From assembly GCF_036850765.1 (NCBI RefSeq), contig NC_089493.1, forward strand, positions 295,648,349-295,712,348: a stretch of 64,000 bases of DNA, written 5' to 3'. Numbering within the stretch: position 1 is the stretch's first letter; each line of letters begins with the position of its first letter. The notes below the pieces were generated by a model that saw only the letters and a list, made by a program, of their open reading frames with translations, did not search any database and was not told the DNA's origin. The translations under genes were made by a program, and so were the position numbers. The DNA comes from Saccopteryx bilineata. Its lineage: Eukaryota; Chordata; Mammalia; Chiroptera; Emballonuridae. Below are positions 45,129 to 56,029 of this stretch, in pieces.

Positions 45129-45345
45129 CCCCCTCGGGTCCGCGTTCCCACGCGCGCCCTCCCCGGGCTCCGCCCCCCCCCTCGGGTCCGCGTTCCCACG
45201 CCCGCCCTCCCCGGGTCCTGTGTTCCCACGCGCGCCCTCCTGGGCCCCACCCGCCCCCCTCGGGTCCGCGTTCCCGCGCGCGCCCTCCCCGGGTCCTGCG
45301 TTCCCACGCGCGCCCTCCCCGGGTCCTGCGTTCCTACGAGCCCCG
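45129..45345. repeat. GC-rich minisatellite upstream of CHP2
   Basis: At least six imperfect units share GGGTCC(T/G)CGTTCCCACG followed by CGCGCCCTCCCC. The basic unit is about 30 bp, with longer variants carrying an added C-rich stretch. Its frames give long repetitive pseudo-proteins (GNAGPGEGAR-like) that are not genes. Confidence 0.9.
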
Positions 45346-45696
45346 GGCGCCCAGCCGCCACCTCCTGCGGGCCCACCTCTCCCCGCCCGGCTGTCCCAGC
45401 GCCCCTGAGGAAGACTAAAGGACACGACCTTCTTCCTCTGCGGACAGAATCCAGGTTCCCTGGAAAAAGCTTGGCGCCTGGCGCGGTGCGGGTAGGAGAC
45501 TGGCCGCGTTGCTCCCAGTCCGGAATGACCCCAGCCTGGGCCCCCTCCCCAAGCAGGAGGGCCAGAGAGAGAGAGGCGTTAAGGATTCCCAAAGGGCTGA
45601 AGTGGGTAAGGTCCCGAGGCACAGAGGGGTCCGTGGGTTAAGTAGAAAGAGCATTGAATCTGGGGACTTGATTCCCAACTCTTTTGTTTAGTCTAC

Positions 45697-46729
45697 TGTT
45701 GTAAGGTACCAAAAAGCTGCAAAGTAATATTGATATTCTGGGAGGAAAGGTCAGGCTTTCCTGTCAGGCTTTCCTGTCCTGTTCTTCCTTTAGGGAGGGG
45801 AGGGAGAAGAATGTAGAAGTTTCTGGCTTGCAAGAACAATGGGTCATTTAGTTTCAAATCTAAAGTAAAGGTTAACCGAGAAACTTCTTCTCTTTCAATA
45901 GGAGGCAGAATTTACATACCACCTTGCATTGATTGTAGTTCCTCCCCCTCCCTGGAATCTTGAGGGTAAAATACCTCTAGGCTAGAGAGGGACCAGGTAC
46001 CCTGAAAGATTTGTAAATATCTTTGATTGTGTTACCTTAAAGGCCTTAATGTTTCTTTGTGTCCCCTACATAAATGTTATAATCTTGTTAATGTGTCATA
46101 ATATCATGCTCTCCCCTGCCCACGTGTGATCAAGGGTATATAAGCAGCCCCTGAACTATTTTTGGCACTGCACAATTTGGGCCTGATGCCCCGTGTCAGC
46201 CATATGCCGCAGGCATATTTAAATTTTCCTCCTTTAATAAAACCCTTCAAGCCCTGGCCAGATGGCTCAGTGGTAGAGCATCGGCCTGGTGTGCAGGAGT
46301 CCCGGGTTCGATTCCCGGCCAGGGCACACAGGAGAAGCGCCCATCTGCTTCTCCACCCCTCCCCGTCTCCTTCCTCTCTGTCTCTCTCTTCCCCTCCTGC
46401 AGCCGAGGCTCCATTGGAGCAAAGTTGGCCCAGGCGCTGAGGATGGCTCTGTGGCCTCTGCCTCAGGTGCTAGAATGGTTCTGGTTGCAACAGAGCGATG
46501 CCCCAGATGGGCTGAGCATCGCCCCCTGGTGGGCATGCCGGGCGGATCCTGGTCGGGCACATGCAGGAGTCTGTGGGAGTCTGTCTGACTGCCTCCCCGT
46601 TTCCAAACTTCAGGAAAAATAAATAAATAAATAAAACCCTTCAAAATTTATCTGGACTGGGTGTCTACGTGAACTCGATGAAGTGAGGTATGGTGCGTTT
46701 CAGAATCTGGGGTGCAGTACTTTATAACA
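45697..46729 (+). mobile_element. Solo retroviral LTR, ERV1-like, split by a SINE
   Basis: It is bounded by TGTTGTAA and TTATAACA (imperfect inverted termini, TG...CA) and flanked by the 4-bp duplication CTAC (45693-45696 and 46730-46733). It carries a TATA box, TATATAAG (46137-46144), and a polyadenylation signal, AATAAA (46236-46241), in the order expected of a U3-R-U5. Without the inserted SINE (46251-46630) it is about 650 bp. No gag, pol or env lies next to it, so it is a solo LTR. A 4-bp TSD fits class I (gammaretrovirus-like) elements. Confidence 0.85.
46251..46630 (+). mobile_element. SINE family A, inside the LTR
   Basis: A full-length family A copy with A and B boxes and a (AAAT)n tail. 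It is flanked by ATAAAACCCTTCAA (ending at 46250 and again at 46631-46644), so it inserted just after the LTR polyadenylation signal. Confidence 0.92.
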
Positions 46730-46962
46730 CTACTAACATTACCGTTTGTTTAATTGAGTCAGTGTTTACAAATCAGGAGATGAACAGAACTCCAGACTCC
46801 CAGCTTCTGAGAAACCAGAAGTCTGACATCACTAGGCCCTCGCAGCTCCTGGGGCCCCTCAGCTGCAGCTGGGGGGGGGCGGGGGTGCAGCTGTCAGGTT
46901 TCAATGGAGCACGGTGGGCTGTCCTGGTGCCACCGTCCCCGCCGGCCCAGGTCACTCCCCTA

Positions 46963-47170
46963 GGTGCCCCAAGGGCCTTCGGTAGCAGCTCCAGGCTGGG
47001 AATGACTCAGAGCACGGACCGGCCCTCAGGGATGCGGGGTCCCCGCCGCTGAGGTTGCCCAGGTCGGTGCCCCAAGGGCCTTCGGTAGCAGCTCCAGGCT
47101 GGAAATGACTCAGAGCACGGACCAGCCCTCAGGGATGCGGGGGACCACAGCCCGAGAGAGGGTGACATAC
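46963..47170. repeat. 103-bp tandem duplication
   Basis: GGTGCCCCAAGGGCCTTCGG starts at 46963 and again at 47066; the two copies differ at only a few bases (for example GGGAATG versus GGAAATG). Confidence 0.92.
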
Positions 47171-47429
47171 AGCAGTGTGATGCATAAAGGAATGGTGGTG
47201 ACAACAACGTGAGCTCTCATTTCTCAAGCACACCTGCATTAGCTCACACCTTCACAGCACCTGCTGAGCTGTCTTCTTCCTGCTGTGAGGTGTGTGGCAA
47301 AGGCCGCCCCGGGGACCAGGAGTGGGGACCACACGGCCCCCAATGGGGCAACAACAATTTTTTATTCTTTTTCTGTATGAAGCACAGTTATACACACAGT
47401 ACACGACTAGATAAAGTACATCAGTCATA

Positions 47430-48200
47430 TTGAAATTTCATGGAGAGGTAATTATAATGAGGGTAGAAAAGTCTAGAAATGCTCCTTAGGTGGGGACAAT
47501 AATTAAGAAAAGGCTGGGAAACTTAGTCCTTGTTGGGCAGATAAAATATATTATGCTCACTTTGTTGAAGATGGTGCTGCCCACATGGAAGCCTGTGGCC
47601 CAGGTGACTGCTTGGGATGGGTGTGATTGTATTAATGTGTGTTGGGGGCGGGCTGTGGGCAGGCAGGATCCTTGTAACCTGGGGCTTGGTTTTAGGACTA
47701 AGCCTTTCCCACCCTTTTAGATGTGGGGTGGACTTTGTATCAGAGACTTCCCTATTTTGTATATTGGATTAAAGGCTTTGATTTAATGTACCATACAGTG
47801 GGGCAGACCGGGAGCTTGCTCTCTCGGTTCCTGAGATTAGCATTAGAGGACAGAGCAGAGAGGCCACTGGAAGAGGCCAGGAGAAGCAGCCAAGATGGTG
47901 GAGTGCTGAGGGAGAACCAGTTTGTGCAGGGAGAAGGAAGGAGATGGGAACAGAGGTGAATGAGGCTGGTGAGCTGGAAACCTTTGATTCTAGGAAACTC
48001 GGATAAGTCAGTAGCTTTGTGAGCACTGAGTGACTGGGTTTTGGAGCCCAGTGTGTGTTTTTACGTGCCAGCTGGGTGCAAGCTAGGATTAAAGCTAATG
48101 ACCCACCAGTTCTTGGCTCCATTATTTCATTACCGTCTGTCCGTATCAAATGCAAACCTGCATGGGCTACGCGGCTGTGATGGTGGCCGTGCCCACTGGC
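47430..48200 (+). mobile_element. Candidate LTR or other non-SINE interspersed repeat
   Basis: This is LTR-like in style: an AT-rich stretch with ATTAAA near 47768, then a purine-rich segment and CCGTCTGTCC near 48135. No TG/CA termini with a target duplication could be fixed, so the borders are rough and the family unassigned. Confidence 0.35.
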
Positions 48201-48247
48201 CACACACCCAATGATTAAGTAACTGGTGTAAGAAATGCTTGGTTTCC

Positions 48248-48249
<2 letters not shown>

Positions 48250-48291
<42 letters not shown>
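48250..48291. repeat. (CA)n microsatellite
   Basis: About 20 CA units. Confidence 0.96.
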
Positions 48292-48293
<2 letters not shown>

Positions 48294-48782
48294 CTCCCCA
48301 AGGACTAAAGCTTCCGGAAAAGCACAGGGCTCCCTAATGAGGCCCAGCACCACTCCAGTGCATAGATGGGCTTAGGTTCTGAACCCCGGAGGAGGTACGG
48401 GCTCCCTGGGACGCCGCCGTAGTCACCCTGGGCCAGTGTGGAATGCCGATCTTGGAAAGAGCTTCTACAACCTTTATGTCTGAGTCAGTGCAGCTTTAAG
48501 TAAATCAGGCCCCAGAGAATAATTAACTGCTCCCATCTCCACACCGTCCCCAGCCCACAGGAAAGCACTGCTGGAACTCACCCTTGCTTCAGGCACACAA
48601 ACAGGGTTTAATCAACTTCACAGTCCGCCTGGTCGCATCTTTTCAGGGCATTGGAAGGGGTGATGTTTGGGGTAGGATTTTATCTGCAGAATTGAATAGA
48701 CTGGATTCAGGCAAAATGTTTTGTTGTTGTTGGGTTTGTTTGGGGTGTCTTTGCTTTTAAGCTCCATAAAATTTGCTAGCCA
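48292..48782. other. No recognised feature
   Basis: Unassigned DNA. Confidence 0.45.
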
Positions 48783-49177
48783 GCCCTGGCTGGTTGGCTC
48801 AGTGGTAGAGCATCGGCCTGGCATGCAGGGGACCCGGGTTCGATTCCCGGCCAGGGCACATAGGAGAAGCGCCCATTTGCTTCTCCACCGCCCCCTCCTT
48901 CCTCTTTGTCTCTCTCTTCCCCTCCCGCAGCCAAGGCTCCATTGGAGCAAAGATGGCCCAGGCACTGAGGATGGCTCCATGGCCTCTACCTCAGGCGCTA
49001 GAGTGGCTCTGATTGTGGCAGAGCGATGCCCCAGAGGGGCAGAGCATCGCCCCCTGGTGGGCAGAGCGTCGCCCCTGGTGGGCGTGCCGGGTGGGTCCTG
49101 GTTGGGCGCATGCGGGAGTCTGTCTGACTGTCTCTCCCCATTTCCAGCTTCAGAAAAATACAAAAAAAAAAAAAATT
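48783..49177 (+). mobile_element. SINE family A
   Basis: Full-length, two internal units (49045-49090); TTTGCTAGCCA is duplicated at both flanks. Confidence 0.95.
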
Positions 49178-49268
49178 TTTGCTAGCCATTCTTGATGAAG
49201 CAATTCTGAGACGCAACAGGAAAAAAAAATGCAGATGCAAGAGTAGTCAAAAAAATACAGAATTCTTC

Positions 49269-49613
49269 TTTTTTTTTTTTTAAGTGAAGCATTGAGAAGG
49301 AGCTGAGTAGCTTCAACTCATAGAGTCAGCACCTTAGTTGTTCATTGAGTGTTTCTCATATGTGCCTTGACCGGAGGGCTCCAGCTGAGCCAGCGACCCC
49401 TTGCTCAGGCCAGCGACCTTGGGCTTCAAGCCAGCGATGTTTGGGCTCAAGCCAGCAACTATGGGATCATGTTTATGACCCCCACGCGCACGCTGCTGAG
49501 CCCGTGCTCAAGCTGGTGAGCTTGCATGCAAGCTGGCGACCTCGGGGTTTCCAACCTGAAACCTCAGCACCCCAGGTTGGTGCTTTATCCCTTGTGCTAC
49601 CACTGGTCAGACA
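49269..49613 (-). mobile_element. SINE family B
   Basis: AAAAATACAGAATTCTT and AAAAATACAGAACTCTT flank it; ends ACCACTGGTCAGAC. Confidence 0.9.
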
Positions 49614-49713
49614 GAAAAATACAGAACTCTTACAACTCAATAACAAAGACAAATAACCTCATTTTTAAAAATGGTTTCATTGTTTTGTTTTTAAAAATCT
49701 TAGTCTAGAGGGC

Positions 49714-50058
49714 TAGGCTCTGGCTGGTTGGCTCAGTGAGTAAAACATTGGCTCGGCATATGGATGTCCCGGGTTCGATTCCCAGTCAGGGCACACAGGA
49801 GAAGTGACCATCTGCTTCTCTTCCCCTCCTTCTCCCCCTTCTCTCTCTTTTCCCCTTTGCAGCCGGCGGCTAGATTGGTTGGAGCTTGGCCCTGGGCACT
49901 GAGGATGGCTCAGTTGGTCTGAGTGTCAGCCTCAGGCACTGAGGATGTTTGGGTGACTCAAGCCTTGGCCTCAGGTGGGGGTTGCCCGGTGGATCCCGGT
50001 CAGGGTGGATGCGGGGAGTCTGTCTCACTAGCTCCCCTCCTCTCACTTAAAAAAAAAA
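49714..50058 (+). mobile_element. SINE family C
   Basis: Head AGGCTCTGGCTGGTTGGCTC, GAAGTGACCATCTGCTTCTC, ending CCTCTCACTTAAAAAA. Confidence 0.9.
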
Positions 50059-50518
50059 TGACCCACCTGGAACTTTGTAAATGTTACAATTTAATGCAAG
50101 TCAAAATTATATATAAATCTTAAACATTATTTAAGCAAACTTTAATACAAACCTATCAAAAAGAACTTTAAAGCTTTAAAGAGCTTTGGAACCTCTTTAA
50201 AGTTCAATTTCTAGAATTATAGCAGAATAAACATTCGTCCTTATGAGACTTTGAAGAGTTTGAATTCATAGTGTGGCAAAATGGATTCGAAAGGCAGAAA
50301 CCAAAGCCACAGGACTTCGTTTTCCAACATAAATGATGTTAGCTAGGAAAAATGTAAATTATTGAGTGCCTTACGGTATCCACTTCTATGTAGTTCTCAC
50401 CTGGTACGTTATGAAATGGCACATTCTAAAAATTGTTATATGCAGAGAGCAAGCTTTTTCTAATCCTTTATGTCCATATATTCCCACAAATATGTTTGCT
50501 GTCTTGAGGTGTGGCATG
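50059..50518. other. No recognised feature, AT-rich
   Basis: Unassigned; a palindromic CTTTAAAGCTTTAAAG word lies near 50168-50183. Confidence 0.45.
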
Positions 50519-50934
50519 ACATTTGTGTGTGTGTGTGTTGTGTGTGTGTGTGTGTGTGAGCAGAGAGACAGAGAGGGACAGACAGATAGGAAGGGAGAGA
50601 TATGAGAAGCATCAATTCTTTGTTGCAGCACCTTAGATGTTTATTGATTGCTTTCTCACATGTGCCTTGACTGGGGGGCGTACAGCAGAGTGAGTGACCC
50701 CTTGCTCAAGCCAGCGACCTTGGGCTCAAGCCAGTGGCCTTGGGCTTCAAGCCAGAGACTTTGGGCTTCAAACCAGTGACCATGGGGTCATGTCTATGAT
50801 CCCACGCTCAAGCCGGTTACCTCACGCTCAAGCTGGTGAGCCCGCCCTCAAGCCAGCAACCTTGGCGTTTTGAACCCAGGTTCTCTGCATCCCAGTCCAA
50901 TGCTCTATCCACTGCGCCGCCACCTTGTCAGGCT
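50519..50934 (-). mobile_element. SINE family B with (TG)n tail
   Basis: (TG)n at 50524-50558, then AGAGACAGAGAGGGACAGAC; ends CGCCGCCACCTTGTCAGGC. GCATGACATTTGTGTG and TCATGACTTCTATGTG flank it. Confidence 0.88.
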
Positions 50935-51179
50935 GTCATGACTTCTATGTGACTCCTTCATTATTCTGTAAGGCAGTGTGGCACGGCCGACTTTATGTAG
51001 GGTGGGCAGTTCACCTTCCTTAACTAGTTGCTCTGCTCTGTCTCTTCCACGTGGAGTCCAGTATCCACGGTCACTCCTGTGTCCTGCAGGGACCAGCCCC
51101 CCTCCACTTCCAGACCCCTCTGGGAAAGGAAACAGCAAGGCTGCCCAGGGATAGGTGGTGCCCACTTTTCATCATCCAC

Positions 51180-51650
51180 TCAAGCAAGACCTGTGAACGG
51201 CATGACTTGAAAACCTTCCCCTTGGGACCCCCCCCCGACACCGGAGAGCAGCGGGGCCGACTTCTTCGGCTGTTCCGGGAGGTTCTTCAGTGAATCAGGA
51301 ACCTCCTGAGAGGTCTGTCCAGCAGGTGGTGAGACTTGGGTTGAAGGCGCAGGCAGGTTCTGTCTCTTTGCTGCCGCTGGGTCGGACGTGTCCGAGGTGC
51401 CTTGACTCTCACTGTCAAGCACCAGGTCCTCATCGCCCTCAAGGCTGTGACTGTTGCCTGACTTCCAGGTTGCACTCATCAGCTAGTAAAAGAGCTGTCC
51501 AGTTTTTTTTCTATTGCATTTCCTAGTGAGTTTGCAGAACACTCTCTGGGTATCTGCTGGCCTTCTCACCCTGTGCCTCTTGTTGTTCTATTTCTCCCAC
51601 AGGCTTTTTTTTTTTTGCCTTTTCTCATCCTTCTCTTCTTCTTCCATATA
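51180..51650 (-). pseudogene. Possible decayed coding remnant, unidentified
   Basis: A 99-codon frame runs from ATG at 51479 to 51180 and lies outside any SINE or simple repeat. It reads as an acidic, Ser/Pro/Gln-rich peptide (starts MSATWKSGNSHSLEGDEDLV). Just upstream, in another frame, 51650-51510 reads EEEEKDEKRQ, PVGEIEQQEAQ and similar before a stop. The composition is protein-like, but I do not recognise the parent gene, and chance is possible. Confidence 0.25.
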
Positions 51651-51737
51651 AACATGAGAAGATTTAAATGAGTGAAGCAATGAAATACTCACAGAAGCAA
51701 ATCCAGCCGCACAGCAAAATTATTTTTTCATTCCTCT

Positions 51738-51988
51738 TGATCACTGGTGGCACAGTGGATAGAGCATTGGCCCAGGATGCTGAGCTCCCCGGTTTGAAAT
51801 CCTGAGGTCGCAACTTCAGCGTGCAGCCAGAAGGCTTGAGCGTGGGTTTGCCAGCTTGAGCCCACAGGTCGCTGGCTTGAGCAAGGGGTCACAGTGTCAG
51901 CTAGAGCCTCAGGGTCAAGGCACAGATGAGAAGCAATCGGCGAACAACTAGAGTGCTGCAACTACAAATTGATGCTTCTCATCTCTCT

Positions 51989-52030
<42 letters not shown>

Positions 52031-52085
52031 TCCCCCTTCCTTCTCTTGCTCCCCCCTTTCTCTCCCTGAAATCAGTAAAAGAATA
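51738..52085 (+). mobile_element. SINE family B
   Basis: Head TTGATCACTGGTGGCACAG, GGCTTGAGCAAGGGGTCACA, then (CT)n at 51985-52030. Confidence 0.85.
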
Positions 52086-52224
52086 GAGAATGCTTTAAAA
52101 ATTATCTTTAATTCCTAGATTCGGGATTCCGCACTGGAGGTCTACAGCAGAGGGGGATAGCAGAGAGGAGGAGAAAAATGCCATTGTCCCCATGGGATGC
52201 CATAGAAGCAAAAGCCCTGTGTCC

Positions 52225-53110
52225 AGGTAGAATGAACCCAATTTTTAAATGAGCAAAAAAGCTTGAACACACATTTCTTCAAAGAAGGTTTACAAATGGC
52301 CAACAAGCACATACACACTCAACATCACGAGTCATCGAGGAAATACAAATAAAACCACACGGAGATATCACTTCCCACCCACTTAGACTGGCTAGAAATG
52401 AAAACAAAAGAAAAACAACGGAAAATAAACCTCCCGGGATGTGGACGTTTGGGGAGCCCATCTACATCGCTGGCAGAAACGTACAGTGACGCGGCGGCCG
52501 TGGAAAACAGTTGGAGACTTCTCAGTAAGTGACCCAGAACTTACCACGCGAGCAATTCCACCCCAAAGAACTAGAACCAGGGGTTCAAACAAAAACCTGG
52601 ATGGGAACGTCCGGATCAGCATTGTTTACAACAGCTCCCAGGTGGACACAACTCAAGCGTCCACTGGTGAAGAACGAATAAGGGATAAAGGGTATGCGGT
52701 CTGTCTATCCAACGGGACATCTTTCAGCCGTAAACAGGGAAGAGGCGCCAGCACATGCATGCCACCACCTGGATGAACCGTGGAAATACGACGCTACGTA
52801 AAATAATCGAGTCACAAGAGACCACGTGTTTTATGATTCTGTTGATTATGAAACATCAATCCGAGGCAGGCTGTAGAGACAGAAGGTAGATCAGTGTTTG
52901 CTTAGGACTAGGGGAGCCAGGGGAAAGGGAGTTATTGCGAACGGGTATGACATGTTTTGGGGGGAGGGTTTGAGGTGATGAAATGCTCTAAAATTGACAA
53001 TGGTGATGGCTGTGCCTCTCCGTGAACAGACTAAATTTACGGAATAGTACAATTTAAAGGGCGACGTGTATGTTCTGTGTATTATGTCTCAACAAAGCTA
53101 TTGAAAAAAT
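52225..53110 (+). mobile_element. L1M ORF2 3' end and 3' UTR
   Basis: AATGAGCAAAAAAGCTTGAAC, GCCAACAAGCACATACACAC, ACATCGCTGGCAGAAACG, TTGTTTACAACAGCTCCCAG, ending TATGTCTCAACAAAGCTATTG. Stops and frameshifts abound. Confidence 0.85.
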
Positions 53111-53576
53111 AAGTCACTAAAACAAGAATAGCCAGGAAAGCTCTGGAAAGTAAAAGGATTGAGGTTGAACCAGCTTTTTAACAGATTTTTAGATATTTTG
53201 AATAGACTATAGAAGTACAGTAACGCATGTGGAAATAGTGCAGGAATATACGGACAGATAAGGAACAGAAAAGAAAGTCAGAAACAGAGCCCCTCCCCCA
53301 CCAAAATGGGAATTGGGGATGTGATAAAAATCGCATTTCAAGTCAGTGGGGGAGATGTGGGCTGCTCAATAAATGACATTTGGGAACCTGCTTTTGGGGT
53401 CGGGGGGGGGGAATAAAGCTGTACTCCCACCTTCTTATATCAAAATTCATTCCAGATAAAATAAAGGTTTAAGTGCAAAACGAAACTATTCCATAGCAGG
53501 GGAACTCTGACATAGATTTTGTTATAATCTCGAACTGGAAAAGGCCTTTCTAAACGTGAAATAAAATATAGAAACC

Positions 53577-53963
53577 GCCCTGGCCGGTTGGCTCAGCGGT
53601 AGAGCGTCGGCCTAGCGTGCGGAGGACCCGGGTTCGATTCCCGGCCAGGGCACACAGGAGAAGCGCCCGTTTGCTTCTCCACCCCTCCGCCGCGCTTTCC
53701 TCTCTGTCTCTCTCTTCCCCTCCCGCAGCCAAGGCTCCATTGGAGCAAAGATGGCCCGGGCGCTGGGGATGGCTCTGTGGCCTCTGCCTCAGGCGCTAGA
53801 GTGGCTCTGGTCGCAATATGGCAACGCCCAGGATGGGCAGAGCATCGCCCCCTGGTGGGCAGAGCGTCGCCCCTGGTGGGCGTGCCGGGTGGATCCCGGT
53901 CGGGCGCATGCGGGAGTCTGTCTGACTGTCTCTCCCTGTCTCCAGCTTCAGAAAAATGGAAAA

Positions 53964-54008
<45 letters not shown>
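53577..54008 (+). mobile_element. SINE family A with (TA)n tail
   Basis: Full-length, two internal units (53840-53885); the A tail passes into (TA)n at 53971-54008. ATAGAAACC flanks both ends. Confidence 0.93.
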
Positions 54009-54011
<3 letters not shown>

Positions 54012-54162
54012 ACCGTGGAGAAAATATTGGCCAATCAGACTGTGTGGAAATTAAATCTCCATGTGAGTATGTACCGGTGTATCTACGTGCAGCCAAAGAG
54101 ACAAACTGGGAAATATTCAAGTCTCTATAAAAGATCATTTTAGATGACAAAGATCTCATAAA

Positions 54163-54537
54163 GGCCCTGGCTGGTTGGCTCAGCAGTAGAGCGTCGGCCT
54201 GGCGTGCGGGGGACCCGGGTTTGATTCCCGGCCAGGGCACATAGGAGAAGCGCCTATTTGCTTCTCCACCCCGCCCCCCTCCTTCCTCTCTGTCTCTCTC
54301 TTCCCCTCCCGCAGCCAAGGCTCCATTGGAGCAAAGATGGCCCGGGCACTGGGGATGGCTCCTTGGCCTCTGCCCCAGGCGCTGGAGTGGCTCTGGTCGT
54401 GGCAGAGCGACGTCCCGGAGGGGCAGAGCATCGCCCCCTGGTGGGCGTGCCGGGTGGATCCCGGTCGGGCGCATGCGGGAGTCTGTCTGACTGTCTCTCC
54501 CTGTTTCCAGCTTCAGAAAAATACAGAAAAAAAAAAA
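54163..54537 (+). mobile_element. SINE family A in L1
   Basis: Full-length; AAAGATCTCATAAA is duplicated at both flanks. Confidence 0.95.
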
Positions 54538-54660
54538 AAGATCTCATAAAAATTAGAAGGACAAGGACAAACCAATAAAAGGGAAAACAAAAAGACCCCA
54601 TTAGAAAACAACGAAATAAAATGTGAAATAGATATGAACAAGAAGAGGCCCCACTTCACA

Positions 54661-55193
54661 AAGTTTATAAATCCAAATTGAAACACGAGACTGTCTTTAT
54701 CGCGGGTGGGGTCAAGAGGGCCAGGCCCCGGGCCTTGAACATCAAGTAGGCGAGAGTCTATGTCTTGCAGGGTCTTGAGAGAGCCGTGTAAGGCTGCAAG
54801 GGTCATTTTAGGGTTAAGACACCCGTTGGAGGGCTTTCAGCTGGGGAATGAGATAAAACAGTTTCTGTTGTAACAGTATCACAAGAACCTTGCCGGCTGT
54901 TACCTACAGATTAAACTGAGGCCCAGCGGCAGCTGGGAGGCTGTCTCAATGTTCAAGTAGGAGATGAAGGGAGTAGCCATGAAAGTGGCGAGAGTGGGGG
55001 TCTTATGTGGGTCCCATTTTGAAAGCGGAGGTCGGAAGATTTGCTGATGTGTTTGGATGGAAGAAGGGAGAGAAGGAGAGGCATCAAGGAAACCGCCAGC
55101 GTTTTGCTACTAAACCACGAAGTTGTTATGCATCCTCATAAAGATAATACACAGTTAATTGGATATGGAAGTTTGGGTTTCAAGAGAGAAAGA
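54661..55193. other. No recognised feature
   Basis: Unassigned; phrases such as GGGCTTTCAGCTGGGGAATG suggest no known exon. Confidence 0.45.
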
Positions 55194-55576
55194 GGCCCTG
55201 GCCGGTTGGCTCAGCGGTAGAGCGTCGGCCTGGCGTGCGGGGGACCCAGGTTGGATTCCCGGCTAGGGCACACAGGAGAAGCGTCCATCTGCTTCTCCAC
55301 CCCCCCCCCCTTCCTCTCTGTCTCTCTCTTCCCCTCCCGCAGCCAAGGCTCCATTGGAGCGAGGATGGCCCGGGCGCTGGGGATGGCTCCTTGGCCTCTG
55401 CCCCAGACGCTGGAGTGGCTCTGGTCGCGGCAGAGCATCGCCCCCTGGTGGGCAGAGCATCGCCCCCTGGTGGGCCTGCCAGGTGGATCCCAGTCGGGCG
55501 CATGCGGGAGTCTGTCTGATTGTCTCTCCCCGTTACCAGCTTCAGAAAAATACAAAAATGGAAAAAAAAAAAAAAG
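55194..55576 (+). mobile_element. SINE family A
   Basis: Full-length, two identical internal units (55435-55475); AAGAGAGAAAG-type flanks. Confidence 0.93.
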
Positions 55577-55617
55577 AGAGAGAAAGTGAGACATGTTCTA
55601 TATTTGCTATGTTGTGT

Positions 55618-56028
55618 TTTTCGTTCTTTTCCTTCCCTTCCCTTTACTTGTTTCTTTTCTTTTTTCTTTTCTTCTTTTTCCAAGTGAGAGGAGGGGAGAA
55701 GAGACAGACTCCCCCATATGCATCCCAACTGGGATCCACCTGGCAACCCCCGTCTGGGGCTGATGTTCTGCCCATCCGGGGCCGTGCTCACAACTGAGCT
55801 ATTTTTAACGTCTGAGGTAGGGGCTCCACGGAGCCATCTTCAGCACCGGGGGCCAATGCATTCGAACCAATAAAGCCATGGCTGCAGGAGGGGAAGAGAA
55901 AGAGAAATAGAGAAGGGGGGAAGGGTGGAGAAGCAATGGGTGTCTCTCTTCTGTGTCTTGACCAGGAATCAAACCCAGTGCATCCACACACCAGTTCCAT
56001 GATCTACCACTAAGTCAACTGGCCAGAG
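55618..56028 (-). mobile_element. SINE family C
   Basis: Ends TAAGTCAACTGGCCAGAGC; GTTGTGTTTTT and GCTGTGTTTTT flank it. Confidence 0.88.
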
Positions 56029-56029
56029 C

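Larger units (their letters stand above)
44100..45500 (-). promoter_or_regulatory. GC/CpG-rich 5' region of CHP2, likely CpG-island promoter
   Basis: Base composition changes sharply to GC-rich, with many CpGs, from the middle of CHP2 to about 0.6 kb upstream of its ATG at 44870. No TATA box is evident on the minus strand just upstream of the ATG, as is common for CpG-island promoters. The transcription start cannot be placed. Confidence 0.55.
53390..54660 (+). mobile_element. L1M internal fragment, split by two SINEs
   Basis: TTCATTCCAGATAAAATAAAGG, GGCCTTTCTAAACGTGAAAT, AAATATTGGCCAATCAGAC, TAGATGACAAAGATCTCATA read on across both SINE insertions. Confidence 0.72.

Noticed and set aside
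44430..45425. 331-codon minus-strand frame with GNAGPGEGAR-type repeats covering the CHP2 start
   Set aside because: It is the translation of the GC-rich minisatellite and intron 1 of CHP2. Splicing evidence supports the 196-residue CHP2 protein instead.
45697..48200. A full provirus with two LTRs between 45.7 and 48.2 kb
   Set aside because: The two blocks do not resemble each other, and no gag, pol or env sequence lies between them.
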